A DNA stretch of 64,000 bases, taken from contig AP018183.1 in NCBI GenBank assembly GCA_002368155.1, forward strand, positions 167,373 through 231,372, read 5' to 3'. A program made the position numbers and the translations under genes. This document shows positions 7,496 to 16,684 of the stretch, in pieces. Numbering within the stretch: the stretch's first letter is position 1; each line of letters opens with the position of its first letter. Below the pieces are notes generated by a model that worked only from the letters and a program-made list of their open reading frames with translations, made no database searches and was not told where the DNA came from. The stretch comes from Nostoc carneum NIES-2107 (lineage in GTDB: Bacteria; Cyanobacteriota; Cyanobacteriia; Cyanobacteriales; Nostocaceae).

Positions 7496-9985
7496 CTACC
7501 GTAGCTTTTGAATCTCAGTGTTAGCTGTATTATAGCGATCAAGTTGTTTTTGCTCGAAAGCAAGTTTTGCAGCCTTTTGTAAATCTTCTATTGCCTGTGG
7601 CTTATAGCCTAAATTGGCATAAGCACGCCCTCGACTCATGTAGTAACTAGGAAGATAAGTTTTAGGGTCGTAGTCGTCTAAAAGCTCAGGAATACGAGAT
7701 AATTTAGCTTTTTCAACTGCATCTTCAGTGACTTCAATTGCCTTAGTAAAATCTTGAATTGCACCGGGAATATTGTTGATATGAACGTAAGTTAGTCCTC
7801 TAAAGTGATAAGCTTCTTGCTTGTATCTAGAATAGGAATTATCGTCAATAACTTTTGTAAAATCTGCAATCGCTCCTTGAAAGTCTTTGAGTTTGTCTTT
7901 TGCAACTCCTCGGAAAATGTAGGGAAGGTCTTTAGTTGGTAAAGGATTTTGACTCAGTAACCAATTAAAATCAGCGATTGCATCTTGCGGTTTTCCTAAG
8001 TCAAGGTAGGCTCTACCCCTTTGAAAATAAGCATTTGCCAGATAATTCGGCTCAAGAATAGAACGAACTTGCGGATGGATCTGAATTATCTTCGTAAAAT
8101 CTGCGATCGCCGCTTGTTTTTGTCCTAAATAATTAAAACGGGTTTCACCACGCTCGGAATAAGCCTCGACAAAGTTGGGATTAACTTGAATTGCTTGATT
8201 ATAGACTTCTACTGCTTCTTTGGGTTTATTTAACTGGCGGAGAATTTCACCTTGCTTAATGTACGGCTTTTCCAGTTTCGGGTCTTTACTAATGGCTGTT
8301 CTATATGCATATAGTGCATCCTGTTTCTTACCTTGTCCAGCCAGAGCCAGTCCTTCATAGTAGTGAAACAACCCTGTCGATTTGGAATTAGGAAGAATTT
8401 CTTGCGCTTTGCGAGCATCCTGAAGCGCGCCTTCATAATCTTTATCTCGCCATCGAGCAAAGCTCCTTTGTCCGTAAATAATTGCTAACTGTTGATTTGG
8501 AGCCAGAACTCGTTTGCATGTCACCTCAAATTCCCTCGTTCCTTGGCGAGCAATTTTGAAAGTGACGGGTGTATTAGCTTCACCCTGGAGCATTTTCTGT
8601 AATTGGATATCTGTTTTATTGACTGTGGGTTGATTGTCTATCGCCAAAATGCGATCGTTTTGCCTGATTCCTGCTTGAGCCGCAGGTAATTTATAAGGAA
8701 CATCGGTAATAATTGGTAGTTTGGTATTGGGGTCAATACTAAATTGAATACCTACTTGCGGTGTCAGAGGTTTGAGGTAACGTAGCGCTTGCGTATAGTC
8801 AGCGATCGCTTTTTTGGTTGAATCTACATCGAAAGATTTACTCTGACTATACCCTCGCCAAAAGTAGGCTTCACCATTTTGGGGTTGAATTCGCAGCAGT
8901 TGGTTCAAATCTGCGCTAGCGGCTTGATAGTCTTCTCGGTTAATTTTGGCTCTAGCTTGTTCTAGAAGCACTGAAGCTTGAGCATTTTGCTGATGATTCT
9001 GCCAAAATGCAATTCCCAACCCGCTTAGCAGAACAACAGTCACTCCGCCAGCAACCATTAACCAAACTCGCTGAGGTAACTGACGCAAGCGGTGAGTCAC
9101 ATTCACCGACTGTTTAGCAGGCAAAGATGAAGGTTGACGGGTTGCTATTTTCACAGTATCTCGCAAAACTGTCAGTGCGTCTGCCGCAGTTTGATAACGC
9201 TGGCGGTAATCTACACGCACCATGCGATCAACAATAGCAGCAAACTCAGAACTCACCTGAGCGCGATCGCGCCACATCATCTCACCAGCACTAAGATTAT
9301 CGGGATCTTTCAACCTTAAGAGGTCACTTATTCCTAAACCTGTCAGAGCTTGAATCCCCATGATCCCAACAGCGTAAATATCGCTACTATATTGAGGATA
9401 ACCATTCAATTGTTCCAGTGGCATATACCCTCTAGTGCCAATTACCACTGTTGAAATCACCTGTCCTTGAGAATTGACGGTTTGTGTAGCCAGTTCTTTT
9501 ACGGCTCCAAAATCAATTAAGTAGAGCTTGTGATCGGACTGGCGACGGATTAAATTAGCAGGCTTAATATCTCGGTGAATCACTCCTTGTCCGTGAACAA
9601 AAGTTAAAATCTCCAAGACTGCAATTAAGAGTTGGCGGACTTTTTCTTCAGTCCAAGGATGTCCAACTTGAATTTCCGCTGCCAAAGTAGAACCAGGAAT
9701 GAATTCTTGAACTAAATAAAACTCTTGTTGTTGTTCAAAATATGCAAATAATCTAGGAATTTGTGCATAGTGACCCAACTTTTCTAATGTTTCTGCTTCT
9801 TTAGCAAACAGGTCACGGGCAATTTTTATTGTATTCGGGTCTTGATTTGGGGGACGAAGCTGTTTAACAACACAAATAGGATTACCAGGACGCTTCGTAT
9901 CTTCTGCTAGATACGTATGTCCAAACCCTCCTGCAGACAGAGAGCTAATAATTTTATAACGCCTGTCTAAAAGTAGACCAATCAC
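7496..9985 (-). CDS. Membrane Ser/Thr protein kinase with PDZ and TPR domains
   Basis: This 829-residue protein begins with a Hanks-type kinase domain (residues 10-275): glycine loop 'SAGGFGHTY', the catalytic Lys in 'CVVKQL' (K41), the catalytic loop HRDIKPAN (137-144) and DFG (158-160). One transmembrane helix (about 308-329) separates this cytoplasmic kinase from an extracytoplasmic part. That part holds TPR units, a PDZ-like segment ('KLPAAQAGIRQNDRILAIDNQP', about 420-480) and a long TPR array to the end. Such kinases sense external or periplasmic conditions through the TPR/PDZ region; the substrate is unknown. Confidence 0.9.
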   Translation of the reverse strand: MIGLLLDRRYKIISSLSAGGFGHTYLAEDTKRPGNPICVVKQLRPPNQDPNTIKIARDLFAKEAETLEKLGHYAQIPRLFAYFEQQQEFYLVQEFIPGSTLAAEIQVGHPWTEEKVRQLLIAVLEILTFVHGQGVIHRDIKPANLIRRQSDHKLYLIDFGAVKELATQTVNSQGQVISTVVIGTRGYMPLEQLNGYPQYSSDIYAVGIMGIQALTGLGISDLLRLKDPDNLSAGEMMWRDRAQVSSEFAAIVDRMVRVDYRQRYQTAADALTVLRDTVKIATRQPSSLPAKQSVNVTHRLRQLPQRVWLMVAGGVTVVLLSGLGIAFWQNHQQNAQASVLLEQARAKINREDYQAASADLNQLLRIQPQNGEAYFWRGYSQSKSFDVDSTKKAIADYTQALRYLKPLTPQVGIQFSIDPNTKLPIITDVPYKLPAAQAGIRQNDRILAIDNQPTVNKTDIQLQKMLQGEANTPVTFKIARQGTREFEVTCKRVLAPNQQLAIIYGQRSFARWRDKDYEGALQDARKAQEILPNSKSTGLFHYYEGLALAGQGKKQDALYAYRTAISKDPKLEKPYIKQGEILRQLNKPKEAVEVYNQAIQVNPNFVEAYSERGETRFNYLGQKQAAIADFTKIIQIHPQVRSILEPNYLANAYFQRGRAYLDLGKPQDAIADFNWLLSQNPLPTKDLPYIFRGVAKDKLKDFQGAIADFTKVIDDNSYSRYKQEAYHFRGLTYVHINNIPGAIQDFTKAIEVTEDAVEKAKLSRIPELLDDYDPKTYLPSYYMSRGRAYANLGYKPQAIEDLQKAAKLAFEQKQLDRYNTANTEIQKLR

Positions 9986-10577
9986 AATCTTTGGATTTGA
10001 TAAATTATCGAAATTACAGACTGTATAATTTCATTTTTTTTCAATAATATTGCTAATATAACGCATCACTCGTGTCATATCATGTAACTAATAAAATATT
10101 TCTAAAGTATCAATTTTTAGGAAAATTCTACCTAATTCTTGCTCAACTGTCGTAGAAATGTTTAATTCGCTCCAGTAAATATTTTATCAATATTACCAGC
10201 GAGAAATTTTAGGCGATCGCTAATTCAAATTTCTCACCTCAATCAGCAAATTTCAGTATAATCGCTAATTTCTAGCTGAGTATGATAGGAAAATTTTTTT
10301 GAGCAAATAGCATAACCTAGCTTAAAAGCATCTAAGAGTTACGTAGCGTTTTTATAAAAAATTTCAAATCCAAATAAAACTAATTCTTTAGATAGAAGCA
10401 CCTCGAAAATATCAGTTTTAGGTTTAAGGCTAAGTGTCGTAACTACTTTTCGCACAAACAATATTGAAGAGCGCATAAGAGCTTAACTACTAAACTTCTT
10501 AATCATAGCTAGGATATTTTTTTGGATTGGTGCAAACAGTACAGTTTGTTTGGGATAACACTCAGGAGATAACAACA
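9986..10577. other. Intergenic AT-rich region, no gene seen
   Basis: About 590 bp, strongly AT-rich, between the divergent kinase and cupin genes, with HIP1-like sites near 10214. It should hold promoters for both genes. No convincing RNA structure or small ORF was recognised. Confidence 0.5.
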
Positions 10578-11072
10578 ATGACAATTAATCATGGGATATT
10601 ATCGCAACCAGGTGAGGGGGATAGTTATTCAGTAGCAGGTGATATAACCACTATTAAAGCTACGAGTGAACAAACAGATGGTAAGTATGCATTGTTTGAA
10701 GTAGTACTTGCACCCCAATTAGGCCCGCCACCGCATATTCATAGTCGAGAAGATGAAGCATTTTACATTCAGGAAGGTTCAGTTGAGTTTTATCTTGATA
10801 AACAAACGGTTTTAGCCACTCCCGGAACATTCTTGCATTCTCCTAAAGGTCAACTCCATAGTTTTAAAAATATTGGTTTTACACCTGCAAAAATGTTGAT
10901 TTGGGCTACTCCAGGTGGAATAGAAAAGTTTTTTGCACAAGTCGGAACTAAAGTAGAGAATTCGTCAGTTCCACCATTACCGATAACTCCAGAAGTGATT
11001 GAACGGATATTAGCAACTGCTCCTGAGTATGGAATTAGAATTTTTATTTCTGAACCTGGTATTTCGCAATAA
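10578..11072 (+). CDS. Cupin-domain protein (quercetinase-like)
   Basis: ATG at 10578 is preceded by an AGGAG ribosome site and gives 164 residues. A TTG at 10527 in the same frame is rejected for lack of such a site. The cupin core has 'LGPPPHIHSREDEAFYIQEGSVEFYLD' (motif 1 with metal ligands H-x-H and E) and 'ATPGTFLHSPKGQLHSFKNIG' (motif 2 with the third His). This matches cyanobacterial quercetinase-like or PhoX-like cupins. Substrate unknown; monocistronic. Confidence 0.82.
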   Translation: MTINHGILSQPGEGDSYSVAGDITTIKATSEQTDGKYALFEVVLAPQLGPPPHIHSREDEAFYIQEGSVEFYLDKQTVLATPGTFLHSPKGQLHSFKNIGFTPAKMLIWATPGGIEKFFAQVGTKVENSSVPPLPITPEVIERILATAPEYGIRIFISEPGISQ

Positions 11073-11073
11073 A

Positions 11074-11097
11074 AACCTAAGCAAGGTTAGATTTTTT
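11074..11097 (+). terminator. Possible intrinsic terminator after cupin gene
   Basis: A short stem AACCT/AGGTT with a 5-base loop is followed by ATTTTTTA, 1 bp after the cupin stop codon. The stem is only 5-6 bp, so the call is weak. Confidence 0.4.
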
Positions 11098-11262
11098 ATC
11101 ATAAAGTTATTAGTTTAGTGGAGGCGACACAGACAATTAAGCTAACACTAAGTGACAGTGAAGGTGGCATACCTTGTATACTCCAGCGTCCATTCAGCAA
11201 TGAACCTACCACCCTTTCAAAGGTAGTTGATACAAATAGCCAACTATAGATTGTAGATATGA

Positions 11263-11366
11263 TCAGAATTCAGGAGCCAGAAGGGTTAAAAAATGAGGAT
11301 AAATATTTGAGAAGTTAATTTACTAATCTATTAAATTACCTCTAAAATCTGAATTCTGGCTCCTGG
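11263..11366. repeat. MITE-like element with inverted CAGGAGCCAGAA arms
   Basis: Left arm CAGGAGCCAGAA (11271-11282) is matched by the inverted TTCTGGCTCCTG at 11354-11365. Each arm also abuts a GAATTC sequence. The AT-rich core of about 70 bp has no ORF. This is the form of the small foldback repeats common in Nostoc-type genomes. No target duplication could be fixed. Confidence 0.6.
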
Positions 11367-11541
11367 GTGCCGAATTATTAATAGAAATGCACTTTTAGAA
11401 AGATATTTTATCAACCCCAAGTTAGAAATCTTTTATATTTTACGGTAGAAGATTTTTAAATTTTAATTTAGTAAAGTAATTCATTATCTCACTAAAGTTT
11501 TTTGAAAAAACATATCTTTCGATTAGAAAATACTAAAATTT

Positions 11542-11949
11542 ATGCCTTCAGAATCATCATCTAGCGACCTGACACAAACACCTAAAACAATTGATATAGA
11601 TGGACAGCGCCCAGTTGACCCCAGTAATATTGAAATTAAGGAAACGCTGCATATAGATGGGCAGCGTCCGATTGCCAAGGCTGAAAATTATTCAGAAAAA
11701 ACAATTGATATAGATGGCCAACGCCCGATTGCTAAGAGTGATTTTCCAGAGCATGAGATGTTAACAGTAGATGGCAAACGTCCAATTGATCCTAATAATT
11801 TAGAGATAGAAGAAATTCTCGAGATAGACGGTCAACGTCCGATTGCTAAGAATAATTTTCAAGTTCAAGATACTCTAGAAATAGATGGTAGCCGTCCAAT
11901 TTCAGAGAACGCTGTTGAAACGCAAATGCCCGCTGGCTATATGGATTAA
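11542..11949 (+). CDS. Protein of six exact 19-residue IDGQRPI repeats
   Basis: The protein has 135 residues. The tripeptide core D-G-(Q/K/S)-R-P recurs with Asp at residues 20, 39, 58, 77, 96 and 115, an unbroken 19-residue (57-bp) period. A generalised unit is [I/V]-D-G-Q-R-P-I-[A/D]-[K/P]-x-N-x-x-x-x-x-x-L-x. There is a Ser-rich head (MPSESSSSDL) and a non-repeat tail (MPAGYMD). There is no signal peptide or membrane helix. I do not recognise a named family. The DNA copies of the repeat differ at third positions, so the protein repeat is under selection rather than freshly duplicated. Confidence 0.8.
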   Translation: MPSESSSSDLTQTPKTIDIDGQRPVDPSNIEIKETLHIDGQRPIAKAENYSEKTIDIDGQRPIAKSDFPEHEMLTVDGKRPIDPNNLEIEEILEIDGQRPIAKNNFQVQDTLEIDGSRPISENAVETQMPAGYMD

Positions 11950-12159
11950 AATCATCAAATTCAACGATTTTTTCTTAGCAATCGCTACATCATTCAGAAT
12001 TAATCAGCCAAAACAATTGCTCAAGTTACAACTAACTTAAATCCCTCATAGAGATTGAAACTAACTACTAGCAAGATTGTAAAAGTTGTTTCTGACAGGC
12101 TCTTAGAGAAAACTCTTGTATTTTTTAGTGACAAAAACTTGAACGCGCATCGCCAAAGC

Positions 12160-12561
12160 TTAGGCGGCGATTGTCACCTCGGTAGTGTCTACTCCTTTGG
12201 TGCCATCTACTTTGGCGGCTACACCTTCAAGAGCATTTAGGATGTCCTGGCTTGACACAGAACCCTTGAGGACAATAGTGTTACCATCTTGACAGATTTG
12301 TAGAGTTTCAATTTCATCGATATGTGGTGCTTGCTCGAAAGCCTCAGCCACACGCTTAGCTAAGCCTAGTTGATCGTATTCACCCTCAAGTCCCATATAT
12401 TCAGGAGGTGGAGGAGGTTGATGCTCTCCAGCCTTCTCACGTCGAGCTTGATCGTATTCACCAGTCAGCCCAGGACTCATACTCGTCTCCGATTGCCCAG
12501 CGTCCCTTGTTTTTAGTAGGCTGCTTGTTTCTTGTTCACAAACTCTTTTTAGCCAACTCAT
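12160..12561 (-). CDS. BON-domain protein
   Basis: The protein has 133 residues. The C-terminal 75 residues (RVAEAFEQAPHIDEIETLQICQ, then 'NTIVLKGSVSSQDILNALEGVAAKVDG', then 'VDTTEVTI') have the alpha-beta-beta-alpha-beta pattern and the central 'LxGxV' Gly of BON domains. BON domains bind phospholipid or peptidoglycan and are common in cyanobacterial stress proteins. The N-terminal half contains two copies of a 'GLxGEYDQ' segment (about residues 31 and 57) around a PPPPP stretch. There is no signal peptide. No partner is evident from the neighbourhood. Confidence 0.75.
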   Translation of the reverse strand: MSWLKRVCEQETSSLLKTRDAGQSETSMSPGLTGEYDQARREKAGEHQPPPPPEYMGLEGEYDQLGLAKRVAEAFEQAPHIDEIETLQICQDGNTIVLKGSVSSQDILNALEGVAAKVDGTKGVDTTEVTIAA

Positions 12562-12906
12562 GAGTCTTACCTAGTTACCATAGTTTATATCTTTCTACTC
12601 GCTTGGCTGTTGATTTTTTGGTTTCCAAACCGTAAATTCTTACAGAAATAAGGCAATGAATTAAGCTTCATTTGTGATTAGCGAGTATTTCTTTCAAGAT
12701 AACTATCATTACTGTTGATAACTTCTACTAAAAGAAAGGGTTTTATATTAACCTTTAATTCCCACGGATCTAAAACATATGCAGAACGCGATCAATACAG
12801 CAAAAAGCAGTACCAAGGCAATAATAAGCCAAATAGATGGAAATTTTCATACAAATACATCAATTCAAGGTTGTTTGACCATTTTTAATGAGAAAGCATA
12901 AATTTG
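12562..12906. other. Intergenic; short hydrophobic frame without start
   Basis: About 345 bp. On the minus strand, 12845 to 12748 reads a hydrophobic segment (IWLIIALVLLFAVLIAF) ending in TAA. The only ATG nearby is in another frame and a TGA precedes the segment, so it may be a decayed small membrane-protein gene. Nothing else was recognised. Confidence 0.35.
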
Positions 12907-13434
12907 TTAGCGATATTTTTCCCTCAACTTGCTTAAGGTTTCCGCAGCAGTACGGCGAATCATTTCATCCGCATAGTAGCTGTTGGGAATAGTCGTCGCC
13001 CTTTCCAAGGCATCTAGAACGGTTGGAGTCGGGTTATTTAATTGATTTAGGGCATCAATGACATTTAACGGGACACAGTATTCGGTACTGCAAATATGAG
13101 TTGCGATCGCATTTACCATTTCATCATCCCCAAAGCCCAACGCACCACTCGCCGTTAGTACCTCATTCAGCACCCGAAAATCTAATGGTGCTTCAATATA
13201 GCGCAAAAAAGCATTGCGGGTGTCACAGATGCGATGGCGGCAGCCACTCCTGGAAGGAGTATCGCCCCAAGAACTGAGGATTTGAGGACACAAAGAACAA
13301 ATCGAAGGTTCTGGATCGTGAAAGAGTGTATATCGAACAACTTCTGCGTTCTCATCTGTCCAAGGTTCATTCCACAAATCCGTGAAAAAAACATAGCGAT
13401 CGCTCGGATCGATGGGTAAAGCGTTTACGTTCAT
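12907..13434 (-). CDS. Hypothetical protein carrying an in-frame dispersed repeat
   Basis: This 175-residue protein (MNVNALPIDPSDRYVFFTDLW) has no recognised domain. Its C-terminal half is helical and HEAT-like in feel (VLDALERATTIPN, RRTAAETLSKLREKY). Residues about 56-68 (GDTPSRSGCRHR) are encoded by the dispersed palindromic repeat at 13231-13266, so the insertion has added residues without breaking the frame. It is the last gene of a minus-strand cluster beginning near 15.8 kb. Confidence 0.55.
   Translation of the reverse strand: MNVNALPIDPSDRYVFFTDLWNEPWTDENAEVVRYTLFHDPEPSICSLCPQILSSWGDTPSRSGCRHRICDTRNAFLRYIEAPLDFRVLNEVLTASGALGFGDDEMVNAIATHICSTEYCVPLNVIDALNQLNNPTPTVLDALERATTIPNSYYADEMIRRTAAETLSKLREKYR
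13231..13266. repeat. Short dispersed palindromic repeat inside a gene
   Basis: GCGATGGCGGCAGCCACTCC followed by TGGAAGGAGTATCGCC. The central ACTCC/GGAGT arms and GCGAT/ATCGC ends match the other copies at 13611, 16108, 22647 and 23878. Confidence 0.6.
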
Positions 13435-13469
13435 CTACAAGCCAAAAATGCGAAGCAATTTTCTATAAT

Positions 13470-14531
13470 TTAGGATATAAGCTCGATGGAGTTGAGTAGT
13501 TTAATTCGCCCTCCTTCCCATCCAGTAATCAGTTGATACTGATTGCCATGTATTTCCATTCGTAAGGTTTCAGGTTGTTCCAGTTGGGCAGTTCTGAAGG
13601 TAGCTAAAGCGCGTTCGCGAAGCGACTCCAAAGGAGTATCGCGAAACTCAACATCATCCATGATTCCGACTGGATAAAGCGGATCGAAGACCATCCAGTC
13701 CAAACTTAAATCAAATTCCTGAATTGGCATATCCCCTACCATCCAAAGAAATTCAGCCTCATCAACGCATCGTCTCAGATGAGGATAAGTGCCCATTAGT
13801 TGGGAATAGACGCTTTCAGGTATTTCGCAATTGAGCAATCCGACAGCATCAAGTTCCTGAAGCAATTTTGTGCGACAGGGTTCTACTAAGTTGGGTTGAT
13901 ATAGGTGCCCTTGATTGGCAAAAAACTGCATGTAATCCGCAGCAATTGTTTCTAATTTTCGGAGAACGCTAGGGACGAACCCAGTTACCTCAGCCCAGCC
14001 AAACCGTAAATCCCACTCATCTTCGGAAAAAAGCTGTACACATAAAGGAAAGTTTAACTCCCCCGCTTTAATCTGTTGAGTGACTTGAATGATTTTGTTA
14101 ATGCTACTTTGCGGGATATAGTGACCGCAACCATCCCAACCTGCAAAGTTTGGACTTACATACCAGAAAGGTTCAGTGGGTGGATATCCTGTTCGTTGCT
14201 GATATCGCTCGATTTCTTGCTGGAATTCTGCACCCTCAATCGCTACATCATGCCCCAAAATCGACCGAAGCTGGAAATAAATGACTCCATTACCGAATTC
14301 TTGCCCACTGACAAACGCCTGATGTAATTGATTATGGATGCTCTCAACTCGCGTTGAACCTGACTCAAAGACAAAATCCTCACCTGGTTCTGCCAAGGGT
14401 AATAAAAATTCGATGATGTTTTGGTAATATCCTTCAGATATAAAGCGCAGCTCATTATCTTTTGCCAAGACGACGAGGGGGTAATCATCAATTAACAATC
14501 GCAGATAGATTTTCCAGCCTGGGTATTCCAT
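13470..14531 (-). CDS. Hypothetical protein, family A paralog 1
   Basis: The protein has 353 residues. Its second half is clearly paralogous to the products at 15024-15773 and 21126-22550. Shared landmarks are 'LLNCEI', 'YPHLRRCVDEAEFLW', 'SLDWMVFDPLYP' and 'GNQYQLITGWEGG..IKLL'. Compared with the paralogs it has about 10 extra residues (DTPLESLRERA) exactly where the dispersed repeat 13611-13642 lies. There is no signal peptide, no membrane helix and no catalytic motif I recognise. It is followed within 16 bp by the gene ending at 14548 upstream, so it is part of a three- or four-gene minus-strand unit. Confidence 0.6.
   Translation of the reverse strand: MEYPGWKIYLRLLIDDYPLVVLAKDNELRFISEGYYQNIIEFLLPLAEPGEDFVFESGSTRVESIHNQLHQAFVSGQEFGNGVIYFQLRSILGHDVAIEGAEFQQEIERYQQRTGYPPTEPFWYVSPNFAGWDGCGHYIPQSSINKIIQVTQQIKAGELNFPLCVQLFSEDEWDLRFGWAEVTGFVPSVLRKLETIAADYMQFFANQGHLYQPNLVEPCRTKLLQELDAVGLLNCEIPESVYSQLMGTYPHLRRCVDEAEFLWMVGDMPIQEFDLSLDWMVFDPLYPVGIMDDVEFRDTPLESLRERALATFRTAQLEQPETLRMEIHGNQYQLITGWEGGRIKLLNSIELIS
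13611..13642. repeat. Short dispersed palindromic repeat, in frame in family A gene
   Basis: GCGTTCGCGAAGCGACTCC then AAAGGAGTATCGC. It encodes DTPLESLRER on the minus strand and accounts for the extra residues relative to the paralogs. Confidence 0.75.
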
Positions 14532-14547
14532 CAGTTCGCTCTTTCTA

Positions 14548-15018
14548 TCACGAGTTACCGGTGGTTTCTTTGTCGTTTTCTAAAGGGGTAATTGCTTGTT
14601 GACCCTGCCACTTTCTCTGCCACATTTTCTCCACTTCTCCTCCTGGGAATCTATCCCTTCCCCGCTCACCATCAAACATGGCTGTTACATCAACGCTCAC
14701 AAACTCAATTCGCCTTGCTGGCGAGTAATCCCGCAGGTATATTTCGTTACTAATGCGGTAAAGCAAATCATCTAACCAGGCTTCATCTTGAAAGACAGAG
14801 CGATTTACCATACCAGAAACGACCCACGCGCGATCGCCAACCTCTCGAAACCAAAGAAATCCCAAGTCCGGAAATGGCGCAAATGCATCGGATACAGATC
14901 CCTTTGGCTGAGTGAGGGGATCGGTTAATCGACAGACCCAATCAGAATCTGCACCATAGCAGGCTATTTCAATTTTAGAATTATCATCCAAAAATTCTAC
15001 CGCAATTTTTCTCATCAT
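14548..15018 (-). CDS. Hypothetical protein
   Basis: ATG at 15018 (MMRKIAVEFLDD) has a GAG-type ribosome site and follows the stop of the upstream paralog (15024) by 5 bp. A frame-internal ATG at 15066 would overlap that gene. The 156-residue product has no membrane helix and no recognised motif. It has a charged, Trp-containing tail (VEKMWQRKWQGQQ). Tight spacing on both sides indicates one transcript with the family A genes. Confidence 0.55.
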   Translation of the reverse strand: MMRKIAVEFLDDNSKIEIACYGADSDWVCRLTDPLTQPKGSVSDAFAPFPDLGFLWFREVGDRAWVVSGMVNRSVFQDEAWLDDLLYRISNEIYLRDYSPARRIEFVSVDVTAMFDGERGRDRFPGGEVEKMWQRKWQGQQAITPLENDKETTGNS

Positions 15019-15023
15019 CCATT

Positions 15024-15773
15024 TCACCGTCTCAATTTTAGTAAAAAATAATATTGTTCTAGGCAATATTTGAGATATTCAGCACCGGGCAATGAAGGAT
15101 CGGTGCTGAGATATTCCAGTTCCTCTAGCAACCCCAGCGCACCCCAATCTACCAAAATATCCCAATTCATCGGCAAACTGTCGCAAGATGCCCTGGTCAC
15201 TAACTCCAAGTAGGTTGGTGCATATTGATTTTGAGGCGTTGTTTCACGCATAAACGGATTGCGATCGACATTTAGTGGAACTGCTGTCATCAGCTTAATC
15301 TGCTTGTTATCCCAATCGGTAATTAGACGGTATTGTTGTCCTTGTAACTCAGCAAGTAATGTCCGAGGCTGGTTTAGTTTTGCGGCCCTGACTATTTCCA
15401 GACAGCGATAGCGAATTTCATCATCAATCAACCCAAACAAACTAAACATCATCCAATCCAAGCTCACATCGCTTTCCTGGATTGAAATCTCCGGATTGGT
15501 ATACCACAAGCATTCAGCAGCATGAACACATTGACTCAGATGAGGATAATTTTGAGAAATTTGTTCAAAAATCAGTTGATCGATCTCACAATTGAGTAAA
15601 TGAAGGGCATCTAATCCTTTTAACAATTCATCACGCGATCAAATCACCACCATTGGTTGATAGTCTCTTGCTTGATATGTAAAGTAATGAATGTAATCCT
15701 TAGCGATATTTTCCAGTTTCTGTAACGCGCATTGCCGATCAATTGTCCAGTCAGGGTATTCTATTTCTTCCAT
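15024..15773 (-). pseudogene. Family A paralog 2, internally deleted with in-frame TGA
   Basis: The frame runs without shift from ATG 15773 (MEEIEYPDWTIDRQCALQ) to the stop at 15024, but contains one TGA at about 15636, in 'YQPMVVI*SRDELLKGLDALHLLNCEI'. Paralog 1 has 'YQPNLVEPCRTKLLQELDAVGLLNCEI' at the same place. The N-terminus jumps directly from the 'YPDW' start to 'KLENIAKDYIHYF', so roughly 150-180 residues present in paralog 1 are missing. The C-terminal part (APTYLELVTRA, STDPSLPGAEYLKYCLE) matches paralog 3. It is probably non-functional, although the 200-codon 3' part (TTG at 15626) stays open. Confidence 0.7.
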
Positions 15774-15963
15774 TATTCTGTTACTACTCCCCTATGAACT
15801 GGCTCAAATCATACGCCTCATATTTCAAACTTCAATTTAACTACAAGTTCACTTCTAATATTTACGAGAATATATTGAGTTCAATTCAGAATCAACAAAG
15901 TCACTATATTTTTTATACTGGATTGCATATTACTTATGGAGTGAACCGTTCACAGGGCTAGCT

Positions 15964-16620
15964 ATGAAAAAACGCTCAGTTTGGCAGTCAGGGATTGCCC
16001 GCTACATCATTTGCGTTAGCTTAGGACTGTGGTTAATACGATTATTGCACTTTGTTTGGTTAGATTGGCTGACATGGTTTTTCTTACCATTGCTCTGGAT
16101 CTCAGGTGCGATGCTCCATAGGAGCCGCTACGCGAACGCAGTATTGATTGGATTAATTTGGGCGATTTACTTTTGGGTGCGTGCCATTCAGAAAGGCTCA
16201 TTTCTAAATCGACGGTGGCGACGTTCTTTTCCACTTTTACTACAGTTATTAGGATTGGTAATTGGGATTATCGTCCCGTTTGAACAGTTTTGGCTAACGG
16301 CGAATTTTTATCAAAATTTGGCAAGTCGGCAACAAGTAATTGCGTTGGTGCAGTCAAATCAAATTGGTGGAGGTATGAACAATATTGCTGCTTTACCGCC
16401 AGCTTATCATCACACTTCAATAAGCAAAGAAATTCAAACACAACGGGGACAGAATGGATTATACATTTTGTTCTTTACAGCTAGGGTCTTTGGGGGGGCA
16501 CAGGGATTTGTGTATAGTGAACAGGCTAAACTTCCTGATCAAAACTTGTTTTTAGGATATCGATTAAGGGTAAAACATGCAATCAATTCCTATTGGTATT
16601 ATGTCACGATTGGAGATTAA
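15964..16620 (+). CDS. Hypothetical membrane protein with in-frame repeat
   Basis: The protein has 218 residues with about four hydrophobic segments in the first 110 (YIICVSLGLWLIRLL; WLTWFFLPLLWISGA; AVLIGLIWAIYFWV; LLLQLLGLVIGIIVPF) and a soluble C-terminal half. Residues about 49-58 (AMLHRSRYANA) are encoded by the dispersed repeat 16108-16139 and lie in the loop between helices 2 and 3. I do not recognise the family. It is on the plus strand, followed by the LprI-like gene. Confidence 0.6.
   Translation: MKKRSVWQSGIARYIICVSLGLWLIRLLHFVWLDWLTWFFLPLLWISGAMLHRSRYANAVLIGLIWAIYFWVRAIQKGSFLNRRWRRSFPLLLQLLGLVIGIIVPFEQFWLTANFYQNLASRQQVIALVQSNQIGGGMNNIAALPPAYHHTSISKEIQTQRGQNGLYILFFTARVFGGAQGFVYSEQAKLPDQNLFLGYRLRVKHAINSYWYYVTIGD
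16108..16139. repeat. Short dispersed palindromic repeat, in frame
   Basis: GCGATGCTCCATAGGAGCCG then CTACGCGAACGC. It has the same architecture as the copies at 13611 and 22647 and is read as AMLHRSRYANA in the membrane protein. Confidence 0.75.
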
Positions 16621-16684
16621 GCTCATACAATTTAAAGGCCAGGGATAGTGGTTGAAGGCTACTGAGGACTGTTAATTATGGAAA

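Noticed and set aside
12748..12845. Short hydrophobic minus-strand frame as a small membrane protein
   Set aside because: No in-frame start codon; a TGA lies directly before the hydrophobic segment.
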